In this document: positions 34,596 through 43,129 of the stretch, one piece after another
How the letters are laid out: every line of letters starts with the position of its first letter
Numbering within the stretch: the stretch's first letter is position 1
Origin: Colwellia sp. RSH04
GTDB lineage: Bacteria; Pseudomonadota; Gammaproteobacteria; Enterobacterales; Alteromonadaceae
Direction of reading: 5' to 3'
Assembly: GCF_003545765.1 (NCBI RefSeq)
Contig: NZ_QXIO01000003.1
Span: forward strand, 124,001-188,000
DNA length: 64,000 bases
The notes under the pieces: generated by a model
Database searches by the model: none
Seen by the model: the letters and a program-made list of their open reading frames with translations, nothing else
What the model was told of the DNA's origin: nothing
Program-made: the position numbers and the translations under genes

Positions 34596-34857
34596 GGCTG
34601 TTGATCTTTCGGGGTTGTTTTTGCAGCTTTTTGTTGGGCATTTGTACAAGGCAGAGCCTTTGTCATGTGGTTATTCCACATAAAAAGGTGATAACGCCGT
34701 AAAAATGACCAACAAACACTGTCCGAAGGATTCGACTAAAAGCATTTTACGCTTTGTTGAGTAGTATTTGCTTAGAATGACTAAGCTACACACTACTCGC
34801 CGCGAATAAAACGCTTTTAGCTCGAACAAAATTTAATCGCGAAAGATCAACAGACCC
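34596..34857. mobile_element. MITE with TA target duplication and nested hairpins (IS630/Tc1-type ends)
   Basis: The 262-bp element has 18-bp ends (GGGGCTGTTGATCTTTCG against GGGTCTGTTGATCTTTCG after reverse complement, 17/18 matching) and is flanked by TA on both sides, the pattern of IS630/Tc1-mariner-derived MITEs. The interior folds into two further arms: 34630-34643 pairs with 34703-34716 (13/14), and 34736-34743 pairs with 34813-34820. Each arm contains additional perfect small hairpins (34665-34681; 34770-34786). It has no coding capacity. Confidence 0.8.
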
Positions 34858-35196
34858 TAGTATGCTTACTAAACAAGGGTTATCTAACCATAACTAAAAC
34901 TATATTGATGGTCGTGCCGATGACGAAACTCCACCCCACCGTAATGTTCACCTATTTAAAGCAACACAACGTTGACAGTAACTTACTTAGCAGTATTGGA
35001 GTATGCCATTGTGCACTACTTTATACTCAAAAAAGATAACACAACCAATACTGCAGACTTTCCCCTTGCATCCATCGCTTAACTTTGTAGTTTCAACGAT
35101 ACTTCGTCGAATCAAAACATATTAAACGATAGAATAATTTGTTAATGTTCTATGAAAAATAAAATACCAATTAAACTCAATAAGTAGCTTAAAAAT
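34858..35196. other. Intergenic after the MITE
   Basis: This stretch separates the MITE from the M1 peptidase gene. I saw no further gene or clear repeat. The promoter of the peptidase gene should lie in its right half, but no convincing hexamer pair was identified. Confidence 0.4.
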
Positions 35197-37638
35197 ATGA
35201 AAAACTCCATCGTATCAGCCTTGCTAATTTCTGTAGCTTTGGCTTCAACTGCCTATGGGTCTGCAATAAAGCAGACAAAAGGTGATTTTGAAGATAAGTT
35301 TCGCCAACTAGAAGAAGTTCTCCCTACACCAAACGTTTATCGTAACGCTTCTGGCGAACCAGGTGAGCGTTATTGGCAGCAACAAGTCGATTATAAAATT
35401 AAAGTATCACTTGATGAAAAAAAACGTCGTATTAATGCAACTGAAGATATTCGATACCAAAACAACTCGCCATATCGATTAAAGTATTTATGGGTTCAAT
35501 TAGATCAAAACCGTTTTAAAGACGACTCAATCGCTAATATGGCGAGCAATTTTGGTGGAATGGGACGTCGTGGCCCTGTTAATACAGTGGGTGATGCGAA
35601 TACAGCAACCAAATTAAACTTAAATGAATTACGTGCAATGCACTTTAAAGCAGATAATGAATTAGGTTATGAAATTAAAGCTGTTAAAGACAGCCGTGGT
35701 AATAAATTAACTTTCACTGTTGTTGGCACGCAAATGCGTGTTGACTTACCTAAGCCGTTAAAATCAGGTGATGATGTAGATTTCACCATTGATTTTGCCT
35801 TCAACATTGTTGAAGAGAATGCTGTCTCTGCGCGTTCAGGTTATGAAAAATTTGACGATGGTAACGATATTTTCTTACTTGCACAGTGGTTCCCTCGCTT
35901 ACATGCCTACACTGATTATGAAGGTTGGAACAATAAAGAGTTTTTAGGTCGTGGTGAATTCACGCTAGAGTTTGGTAATTACGAAGTAGAAATAGACGTA
36001 CCTGCTGATCATATTGTCTCGTCAACCGGTGTATTAACTAATCCGAAAAGCGTTTTAACCAAAACACAACGTAAACGTTTAGAGCAAGCGAAAAAAGCGA
36101 AACGCCCTGTATTCATCGTTACTGAAGAAGAAGCGCTTGAAAATGAAAAAGCAGGTACCGATAAACGTAAAACTTGGGTATTTAAGGCTGATAATGTCCG
36201 TGATTTTGCTTGGGCTTCTTCGCGTAAATTTATGTGGGATGCTAAAGGCTACAAACAAGGTGGTGACGAAATGCCACATGTTATGGCCATGTCTTTTTAT
36301 CCAAAAGAAGGTGGCGATTTATGGAAGAAGTACTCTACAGAGTCTGTCATTCACACCATGGAAGTCTACTCTCGTTTTTCATTTGATTACCCATACCCTA
36401 CCGCTCAATCAGTCAACGGACCTGTTGGCGGCATGGAATACCCAATGATAACCTTTAACGGGCCACGTACTGAGTTACAAGATGATGGCTCGCGCACCTA
36501 TTCGCAAGCAGAAAAGCGCTTTTTAATTGGCGTGGTTATTCATGAAGTGGGTCATATTTACTTCCCAATGGTCGTTAACTCAGACGAGCGTCAGTGGACA
36601 TGGATGGACGAAGGGTTAAACAGCTTTTTAGATGGTGTTGCGGGTCGTGAATGGGATCCGACAATTCCTTGGGGTGTTGAACCTCGCGATATTGTTGGCT
36701 ACATGAAATCACAACATCAAGTGCCTATCATGACACAGTCAGACAGCGTATTGCGCTTAGGCCCTAACGCATACACAAAACCTGCTGCAGCATTAAACAT
36801 TTTGCGTGAAGTAATTCTAGGACGTGAATTGTTCGATTTCGCTTTTAAAGAATACGCAGAACGTTGGATGTTTAAACGCCCAACTCCTTCAGATTTCTTC
36901 CGCACCATGGAAGAAGCATCAGGTGTTGATCTAGATTGGTTCTGGCGAGGTTGGTTCTACTCAACAGATCACGTAGATATCTCAATTGATAAAGTTTATA
37001 AGATGCGTTTAGATACGCATAACCCAGACATTGATTATGCCCGCTTACGTGATATTGAAAATAACAAGCCGCCATCTCGATTTGTTGAGCGCAACAAAGC
37101 CGAAGGTAAAGAACTTTGGGTAGATCGTAACTCAGACGTCACTGATTTTTATGACGATAACGATCGCTTCACCGTTACGAATAAAGAGCGTAATAAGTAT
37201 CAAAAATTCCTTAAAGATTTAAAGCCTTGGGAACGTAAAACCTTAGAACGTGCCGTAAAAGAAGATAAAAACTACTATGTACTAGAGTTCTCAAATTTAG
37301 GTGGCTTAGTCATGCCTATTTTACTTGAATTAACTTACACGGACGGTACCAATGAAAGCCAATATATTCCTGCTGAAATTTGGCGTCGTTCACCTAAGCA
37401 AGTACGTAAATTAATAGTTACTGATAAAAACAAAGAATTACTGAGTGTTGCAGTAGATCCAGGCTGGGAAACAGCTGACGTAGATGTAGAGAACAATCAC
37501 TACCCACGTCAAATTATTCCTTCTCGCGTGGAAGCTTATAAAGCGAAGAAAAGTAGTGACAAAGTAAAACGCGATATTATGCAAGACATTAAAACAAAGC
37601 TTAAAACAGAAGATGACAAAGAAGAGAAGAATCACTAA
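35197..37638 (+). CDS. M1-family zinc metallopeptidase
   Basis: An 813-residue exported peptidase with a signal peptide (ALLISVALASTAYGS). The zinc motif HEVGHIYFP lies near residue 448, with the third ligand Glu 18 residues on (WMDEGLNSF); the exopeptidase-type segment PVGGMEYPM is seen upstream. This fits the gluzincin M1 superfamily, in a secreted variant common in Alteromonadales. The C-terminal ~200 residues are charged and Lys-rich. The stop codon overlaps the ATG of the next gene (TAATG), so the two are coupled. The native substrate is unknown. Confidence 0.9.
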   Translation: MKNSIVSALLISVALASTAYGSAIKQTKGDFEDKFRQLEEVLPTPNVYRNASGEPGERYWQQQVDYKIKVSLDEKKRRINATEDIRYQNNSPYRLKYLWVQLDQNRFKDDSIANMASNFGGMGRRGPVNTVGDANTATKLNLNELRAMHFKADNELGYEIKAVKDSRGNKLTFTVVGTQMRVDLPKPLKSGDDVDFTIDFAFNIVEENAVSARSGYEKFDDGNDIFLLAQWFPRLHAYTDYEGWNNKEFLGRGEFTLEFGNYEVEIDVPADHIVSSTGVLTNPKSVLTKTQRKRLEQAKKAKRPVFIVTEEEALENEKAGTDKRKTWVFKADNVRDFAWASSRKFMWDAKGYKQGGDEMPHVMAMSFYPKEGGDLWKKYSTESVIHTMEVYSRFSFDYPYPTAQSVNGPVGGMEYPMITFNGPRTELQDDGSRTYSQAEKRFLIGVVIHEVGHIYFPMVVNSDERQWTWMDEGLNSFLDGVAGREWDPTIPWGVEPRDIVGYMKSQHQVPIMTQSDSVLRLGPNAYTKPAAALNILREVILGRELFDFAFKEYAERWMFKRPTPSDFFRTMEEASGVDLDWFWRGWFYSTDHVDISIDKVYKMRLDTHNPDIDYARLRDIENNKPPSRFVERNKAEGKELWVDRNSDVTDFYDDNDRFTVTNKERNKYQKFLKDLKPWERKTLERAVKEDKNYYVLEFSNLGGLVMPILLELTYTDGTNESQYIPAEIWRRSPKQVRKLIVTDKNKELLSVAVDPGWETADVDVENNHYPRQIIPSRVEAYKAKKSSDKVKRDIMQDIKTKLKTEDDKEEKNH

Positions 37639-38132
37639 TGCTTAAACGCTTATTATGTACTTTTGTTGTGATGATGATGGTAGCAACCTCTGTGGTTGCT
37701 CACCAACAAAAAGCTGCTGAAACAACAGTATTATTCAATAAACGCTCTGGAAAATTAGAGGTAATGCATCGTTTTTACTTGCACGACACTGAGCATGCTG
37801 TGCAATCATTGTTTGATAAGCATGCCGATATTCTTGATTCAAGTGAAACTCAGCAACACTTTGCTGACTATGTTGCCAAGCAGTTTTTAGCGCGCAATTT
37901 GAGTGATGAAAAGATAGCATTAAATAACGTTGGCTATGAAGTAGAAGGCAAGTTCTTTTGGGTATACCAAGAAGCAACTCAACCTGTCGATTTAAAAGGT
38001 ATCAAACTCTTTAACGGCTCTTTAAGAGATCTTTGGCCAACACAAATCAATATGGTCAATATTGAAGGTAAAGGGCAAGTACGTACTCTGTACTTTAGTG
38101 ACAATAAAGACTGGTTAGTCGCAACGTTTTAA
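37638..38132 (+). CDS. DUF6702-like exported protein
   Basis: A 164-residue protein with a signal peptide (VVMMMVATSVVA-HQQK) and a conserved pattern of alternating strands ending in RTLYFSDNKDWLVATF. I assign it to the DUF6702 type from memory of the family, without a search. It is translationally coupled to the M1 metallopeptidase by a one-base stop/start overlap, so it probably serves that peptidase as inhibitor, chaperone or partner; this is inference. Confidence 0.7.
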   Translation: MLKRLLCTFVVMMMVATSVVAHQQKAAETTVLFNKRSGKLEVMHRFYLHDTEHAVQSLFDKHADILDSSETQQHFADYVAKQFLARNLSDEKIALNNVGYEVEGKFFWVYQEATQPVDLKGIKLFNGSLRDLWPTQINMVNIEGKGQVRTLYFSDNKDWLVATF

Positions 38133-38204
38133 TCCCCCCGTTAATGATTGTGTTTAAAAATACATAAATAAGACATAAATTAAACGAGGACAAGTTATCT
38201 TTAG

Positions 38205-38235
38205 AGCTCTCATTACAATATGAGAGCTTTTTATT
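38205..38235 (+). terminator. Rho-independent terminator of the M1 peptidase operon
   Basis: A 9-bp stem (AGCTCTCAT/ATGAGAGCT) with a 6-nt loop is followed by a T-rich tract. It lies 72 bp after the DUF6702-like gene and also faces the convergent DUF6482-like gene. Confidence 0.8.
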
Positions 38236-38251
38236 AACCATTAAAATCCGC

Positions 38252-38533
38252 TTAAAGGTTAATAGTTTGAACTGTTGCAGGAGAATCAGGAAGTCCACAC
38301 ATTTCATCATAGGCTGTTTGTAATAAAAGTTGTGCGATGGTGATATCATGGTCGCGTAAAAGTTGCTTAGCTCCTGACAACGAATGGCATACTTCAATTT
38401 CTCGTAAAGACGGCAATGCTGAAAAATTTTCATTTTCATCAGTAACGCCAACTAAATAATGAATCCCTTCTGAAATACCAATAATCGTTGGTTTAAGCTG
38501 CATATTATTTAACTGCCTATTGTCTAGCTGCAT
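38252..38533 (-). CDS. DUF6482-like small protein
   Basis: A 93-residue soluble protein. GAGGA precedes the ATG by 7 bases. The segment LLLQTAYDEMCGLP is characteristic of the DUF6482 type as I recall it. Function is unknown. It stands alone between the peptidase operon and the photolyase gene. Confidence 0.6.
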   Translation of the reverse strand: MQLDNRQLNNMQLKPTIIGISEGIHYLVGVTDENENFSALPSLREIEVCHSLSGAKQLLRDHDITIAQLLLQTAYDEMCGLPDSPATVQTINL

Positions 38534-38797
38534 AAAGTTATCCTCAAATAAGTCATCTAATAACAGGTACGTTGCAAGTGGCCAAAGAGTTCACATAACA
38601 CACAAGCTATATTCCCAACTAAGTAATCTTATTTGTCGCTTCACTGCAATACTGCTCCTAAACGTATTTATCATAATTTAGCCGCCTACTCCCTCATTAA
38701 ATTTTTAACTTGAGTAATCAAAAGAGCTATTCAGTACGTACTAGTAAAATATACAAGCCAGTCGCTAAAACTTCACACTGAGTAATAGAGAGCCACA

Positions 38798-40399
38798 ATG
38801 CCTAATCAAGAAAAGTTACGATTAATTCTAGGCGATCAACTTAATGCATCACATCCATGGTTTACAGAAATCGATGAACAATGCACTTATGTAATAGCTG
38901 AACTACATCAAGAAACGAATTATGTAACCCATCACGTGCAAAAAATTCAAGCCTTTTTTGCCGCTATGCAAGCTTTTGCGCAGGCTCTAAAAGCCGCAGG
39001 ACATAAAGTGCTGTACCTAACGCTAGATGAGACAAAAGCATACCAAGATCTCCCTTCACTACTCACTGAGTTATTAACTGAATTAAATCCTAATGATATA
39101 AACAGTCACAAGGTAGAACATTTTGAATATCAACAGCCTGATGAGTATCGGCTTTCTCAACAATTAGCGTCATTTTGCCAGACACTAACCCCAAAAAATA
39201 TTACATCAGCCTGTGTAGACTCTATGCATTTTTATCTACCGCATACGGAATTAAAACAGCACTTTAAGAAAGATACGAGCCATCGAATGGAGTTTTTCTA
39301 TCGCTATATGCGTAAACGCTTTAACATTTTACTCGATGAAGACAGCAAGCCTGCAGGTGGTCAATGGAATTTTGATAAACAAAATAGAAACAAATTAACC
39401 AAGAAAGACATTGCTGTAATACCCACACCATTAACTTTTAACAATGATGTAAGCAGTATTAACGAACGACTTACCCGCCACAACATTAAAACCATGGGTA
39501 AGTCTGACAACTCACTATTATGGCCAATTAACCGAAAACAAAGTGTTGAACTGCTAAATTATTTCTGTCGATACTTACTCCCCCTTTTTGGCACTTTTCA
39601 AGACGCGATGACATGTCGCGGTGATGATATCACTAGCAAAAAGCAATGGAGTCTATACCACTCAAGGCTTTCTTTTTCTTTGAATAGTAAAATATTAAGT
39701 CCCATGCAGGTGGTTGATACTGCTTTGAAATACTATTATGCAAACAACTCAATTACATTAGCTCAAGTTGAAGGTTTTATTAGACAAATATTAGGATGGC
39801 GTGAATTTATTCGCGGTATGTATTGGGCAAACATGCCGCATTATGCAGAAAAAAATAGCTTAGAAGCCAACAACAACCTACCAACATGGTTTTGGGACGG
39901 TGAAACCAAAATGAACTGCTTGCATCATGCTATTAAGCAATCGTTAGAATTTGGCTATGCCCATCATATTCAAAGACTAATGCTTACGGGCAATTTTTGC
40001 TTAATTGCAGGTATTGAACCTAAACAAGTCGACGCATGGTATTTAGGTATTTATGTCGATGCCATTGAATGGGTTGAACTACCAAACACCCGAGGCATGA
40101 GTCAATTTGCTGATGGTGGGCTTATTGCTTCAAAAGCTTATGCCGCCAGCGGCAATTATGTCAATAAGATGAGTGATTATTGCAGCAACTGCTATTACAA
40201 CGTTAAAGAAAAAACAGCGAGTAATGCTTGCCCGTTAAATAGCTTATATTGGTACTTTATGGAAAAAAATCGCCCCTTGTTTGAAGCAAACCCAAGACAA
40301 GCTATGGTTTATCGAAACTGGCAAAAGCAAAGCATAACGCAACAAGAAAAAACCCTCGCTAAAGCAGAAACCTACTTAGCTGACTTGAATAATTTATAA
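38798..40399 (+). CDS. Cryptochrome/photolyase-related protein, FeS-BCP ((6-4) photolyase-like)
   Basis: A 533-residue flavoprotein of the bacterial iron-sulfur photolyase branch (PhrB/CryB type), predicted to repair (6-4) photoproducts in DNA using light. It begins with the family pattern LRLILGDQLNASHPWF. The C-terminal half holds the FAD-binding helical domain (QILGWREFIRGMYWANMP; MLTGNFCLIAGIEPKQVDAWY). Four Cys that could ligate a [4Fe-4S] cluster are visible in the CRG and YCSNCYYN/ACPL regions. The gene converges with a TIGR03643-type gene 39 bp away. A signalling rather than repair role cannot be excluded. Confidence 0.9.
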   Translation: MPNQEKLRLILGDQLNASHPWFTEIDEQCTYVIAELHQETNYVTHHVQKIQAFFAAMQAFAQALKAAGHKVLYLTLDETKAYQDLPSLLTELLTELNPNDINSHKVEHFEYQQPDEYRLSQQLASFCQTLTPKNITSACVDSMHFYLPHTELKQHFKKDTSHRMEFFYRYMRKRFNILLDEDSKPAGGQWNFDKQNRNKLTKKDIAVIPTPLTFNNDVSSINERLTRHNIKTMGKSDNSLLWPINRKQSVELLNYFCRYLLPLFGTFQDAMTCRGDDITSKKQWSLYHSRLSFSLNSKILSPMQVVDTALKYYYANNSITLAQVEGFIRQILGWREFIRGMYWANMPHYAEKNSLEANNNLPTWFWDGETKMNCLHHAIKQSLEFGYAHHIQRLMLTGNFCLIAGIEPKQVDAWYLGIYVDAIEWVELPNTRGMSQFADGGLIASKAYAASGNYVNKMSDYCSNCYYNVKEKTASNACPLNSLYWYFMEKNRPLFEANPRQAMVYRNWQKQSITQQEKTLAKAETYLADLNNL

Positions 40400-40438
40400 G
40401 AATACAAAATATAAACCTTTTCACCAATTATACCATTA

Positions 40439-40744
40439 TCATCGCTTCACTTTCGTCGCTGATTTAACTTTATATTGACTAGGACAATAAGCACGGGTTA
40501 TATCACATGAACGCAATAGTAGATGTTTACTTTTCCTACCTGAGACTCTTCGACGCCAATTTTGAAAGCTCTTTCGCTTTAGCGCTGTTCTCATTAAATG
40601 AATTACTTGAGTTTCATTTAAATCATATAATTGTTCTATCGCCTCAAATGGCGTGCGATCTTCCCAAGCCATTTCAATGATTCGCGATAAATCTGATGAT
40701 TTAAACGTATCAATTTTTTTTACCGTAACATATTTATCAGACAT
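40439..40744 (-). CDS. TIGR03643-family (DUF2805) small protein
   Basis: A 101-residue basic protein with the family pattern IIEMAWEDRTPFEAIEQLYDLNETQVIHLMR followed by FQNWRRRVSGRKSKH. It has a helix-turn-helix-like feel and a strongly basic C-terminus, so nucleic-acid binding is plausible. It converges with the photolyase gene; neighbourhood of these two families is something I recall from other marine genomes, but I cannot verify it here. Function is unknown. Confidence 0.7.
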   Translation of the reverse strand: MSDKYVTVKKIDTFKSSDLSRIIEMAWEDRTPFEAIEQLYDLNETQVIHLMRTALKRKSFQNWRRRVSGRKSKHLLLRSCDITRAYCPSQYKVKSATKVKR

Positions 40745-40900
40745 TAATATTAACCTTTAGTTTGCGGCTAATTTATAAATGCCAGCTAACTTTCGATGGA
40801 TAACTATTGAAGATGTAAATACGAATTATTGGAACATATTGATCACTATATAACGCCCAATATTAAGATTAATGAGTTAAACGATAAGCAGTATTACAAA

Positions 40901-40937
40901 AACAAAAAAGCCTCTACAGAAATGTAGAGGCTTTTTC
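40901..40937 (-). terminator. Rho-independent terminator of rnpB
   Basis: On the minus strand GCCTCTACA-TTTC-TGTAGAGGC forms a 9-bp stem with a short loop, followed by TTTTTTG and more T-rich sequence. It lies about 10 bp downstream of the RNase P RNA 3' end. Confidence 0.9.
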
Positions 40938-40945
40938 ATGGTATA

Positions 40946-41347
40946 TGTGAGCTGACACATAAGCCGGGTTTTGTATCTTTTCAAAGAAAAGTGACAATCA
41001 TTCGTCTAGGCCTTAAATCGCTCTAAGGCTCAAGCAACCTACCCGGTTTCCACGCGAGCCACGCTTATATTAGTCAAACTAATCATGAAACCCTATTTGG
41101 TCTTGCTCCGGGTGGAGTTTACCCTGCAATTACTGTTACCAGTAATCCGGTGCGCTCTTACCGCACCCTTTCAGCCTTACCTGTTCCGCAAAGCGGCCAT
41201 CGGCGGTCTTCTCTCTGCTGCACTTGTCGTCGGCTTACGCCGCCCAGGCGTTACCTGGCACCCTGCTCATTGGAGCCCGGACTTTCCTCCCCTTTATCTG
41301 TTTACCCTAAGGCACAACGATAAAGCAGCGATTGTCTAGTCAACTCG
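40946..41347 (-). ncRNA. rnpB: RNase P RNA, type A
   Basis: This is the catalytic RNA of ribonuclease P, which matures tRNA 5' ends. On the minus strand it contains the conserved blocks GAGGAAAGTCCGGGCTCC, CAGGGTGCCAGGTAACGC, AGAGCGCACCGG, GGTAAACTCCACCCGGAGC and CCAAATAGGG, all in the correct order. The terminal helix P1 can be formed by GAGTTGAC at the 5' end and GTCAGCTC at the 3' end. The ~400-nt length is slightly longer than the E. coli RNA. A promoter sits immediately upstream and a strong terminator immediately downstream. The position beside rsmI is common in gammaproteobacteria. Confidence 0.97.
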
Positions 41348-41353
41348 CTGCGC

Positions 41354-41382
41354 ATTCTATCTTATCAAGGAGTTATCGCCAA
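41354..41382 (-). promoter_or_regulatory. rnpB promoter
   Basis: On the minus strand TTGGCG (-35), a 17-bp spacer and TAGAAT (-10) are followed 7 bases later by the predicted RNA 5' end. The hexamers match four and five of six sigma-70 consensus positions. Confidence 0.75.
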
Positions 41383-41391
41383 CTATTAACT

Positions 41392-42087
41392 TTAGTTGAT
41401 ACTAAAGTTCTTTTGCATCGCTTGTGTTAATTGAGGAAGAATCGCTTTGTGACGATTACGAATATAATGAAAAAGTTTCACAGTATCAATAACATAAGAC
41501 TGATATTCACTGGAGTCTAGTATTGTAGTTAATAACGGTTGGGGCAATAACTGTTTAGCTGTTATTAATATATCAACCCTTTTCGCCTTAAGCATCGCAA
41601 CGGCTTGTTCAAAAGAGTCGGTTTCATAGTATTCAGTATTATGCTCTTTTAAACGATTTGTAATAGAAATAAAGCCCCTAAGCGTAACCACTTTAAAGGA
41701 CTTTAATGAAGACCATGTTATCGTTTTCGGTAACGCTTTAAAACTAATACACTCAATGTTAAGGCTTAACAGTGGTACTGGCACTCTTATGTAGTCTGAT
41801 AATAAATCACCAGCTTCAATGACTCTTGCTAATTCTGCATCAACCCATTGTGATTTTCGGGCGGCTTCAAAAGAGCGCTTTGTCGGTAAGTGGATAATCT
41901 CTGCCGTAATGCCAATTTCATGGTAAGTTGACACAAGCTTAGCTTCAACGTCTGGTAATAATTGAGCAATCAATGGAGCGGATATTTTAAAAAATTCCTC
42001 TTCAGCCAAAGCCGAGCTTACGTTCAAGCAACATATCAGGCTTAACAAAATAGCTTTCTTTAATCCTTTAAATAAATGAGAATCCAT
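41392..42087 (-). CDS. Periplasmic solute-binding-like protein (PBPb fold)
   Basis: A 231-residue protein with a signal peptide (SLICCLNVSSALA-EEE) and features of extracellular solute-binding protein family 3 (GITAEIIHLPTKRSFEAARKSQWVDAELARV; FKVVTLRGFISITN). It is short for the family and no transporter genes are next to it, so it may be a sensing or orphan protein. It lies 39 bp downstream of rsmI on the same strand, an insertion into an otherwise conserved rsmI-rnpB order. The start is ATG with GGTAAG upstream. Confidence 0.65.
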   Translation of the reverse strand: MDSHLFKGLKKAILLSLICCLNVSSALAEEEFFKISAPLIAQLLPDVEAKLVSTYHEIGITAEIIHLPTKRSFEAARKSQWVDAELARVIEAGDLLSDYIRVPVPLLSLNIECISFKALPKTITWSSLKSFKVVTLRGFISITNRLKEHNTEYYETDSFEQAVAMLKAKRVDILITAKQLLPQPLLTTILDSSEYQSYVIDTVKLFHYIRNRHKAILPQLTQAMQKNFSIN

Positions 42088-42126
42088 TGGCTTACCCGAT
42101 TATTCACGCGTCTATAAAATAATAAG

Positions 42127-42975
42127 CTATTTTAGTGATAATGCTATGTCATATAACGCATTTTTTTTAACACCGTGAATTTCTGCTGCAATAGCACAGG
42201 CTTTTTTAGGTTTCATTTCACTTAACAATAAAGTCAGCGTTTTGATCACTTGCGGTGAGATTGCATTCATATCGGCTTTATGACCTTCAATAATTAGTAC
42301 CATTTCACCTTTTAATTGATTTGGGTCTTGCTCGAGCCAACTAACAAAATTATCAGCAGTGTCAGAATGGATTGTTTCAAACGTTTTAGTTAATTCTCGA
42401 GCGATAACGACATAGCGATCGCCGCCAAGCGTTTCAACAATATCTTTTAATGTATCAATTGCACGACGAGGTGCATCATAAAACACCATAGTTCTTTCTT
42501 CATGCTCTAAGGATTTAAGCACTGTTTGCCTAGCGCCTGATTTTGACGGTAAGAATCCTTCAAAACTGAATCTATCAGTGGGTAAGCCTGCCACAGATAA
42601 CGCAGAAATAGCTGCACATGCACCAGGTACAGGTGATACATGCAGATCGAGACTTCTGCAATGTCTCACCAAATGAAAACCAGGATCACTAATAAGTGGC
42701 GTACCCGCATCAGAAACGAGTGCGATACTTTTACCCTCTTGCAGCAGAGAAGCAATTTGTTCTTGTCTCTGTCGCTCATTATGATCATGCATCGACATGG
42801 TTCTATTTTTAATCGCAAATGCTGATAATAACTTACCGGTGTGACGCGTATCTTCACAAGCAATAATATCAACTTGAGTTAAAATATCGATTGCTCTTTG
42901 CGTAATATCAGCCAGATTACCAATTGGCGTTGCGACAATGTATAAAGTGCCTGGTGTGACGAGTGTATTGTTCAT
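42127..42975 (-). CDS. rsmI: 16S rRNA (cytidine1402-2'-O)-methyltransferase
   Basis: A 282-residue SAM-dependent methyltransferase of the tetrapyrrole-methylase fold that modifies C1402 in the ribosomal decoding centre. Signature segments are LYIVATPIGNLADIT at the N-terminus, ACEDTRHTGKLL, LVSDAGTPLISDPG and VSPVPGACAAISAL. The length is normal. It is divergent from lpoA, the arrangement seen throughout gammaproteobacteria. Confidence 0.97.
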   Translation of the reverse strand: MNNTLVTPGTLYIVATPIGNLADITQRAIDILTQVDIIACEDTRHTGKLLSAFAIKNRTMSMHDHNERQRQEQIASLLQEGKSIALVSDAGTPLISDPGFHLVRHCRSLDLHVSPVPGACAAISALSVAGLPTDRFSFEGFLPSKSGARQTVLKSLEHEERTMVFYDAPRRAIDTLKDIVETLGGDRYVVIARELTKTFETIHSDTADNFVSWLEQDPNQLKGEMVLIIEGHKADMNAISPQVIKTLTLLLSEMKPKKACAIAAEIHGVKKNALYDIALSLK

Positions 42976-43129
42976 TTGCTTTTACTTCGTTGAATTAGTT
43001 GAGACCTTGACTGATGCGGTTTATTATAAACCACTACTGATAGCAAAATGCACGGATTTATTCATTGTGGGTCAAATAAATTTTTTCGTATTCCCCTTTT
43101 CTCGCTTTACACATGCTTTAAGGTTTAAC

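Noticed and set aside
41085..41339. Plus-strand 84-codon frame opposite RNase P RNA
   Set aside because: It lies entirely within the conserved rnpB sequence and is an artefact of the stable RNA gene.
42938..43129. ATG at 42938 as the lpoA start
   Set aside because: It lies inside divergent rsmI and would place an 86-residue non-signal leader before the lipobox.
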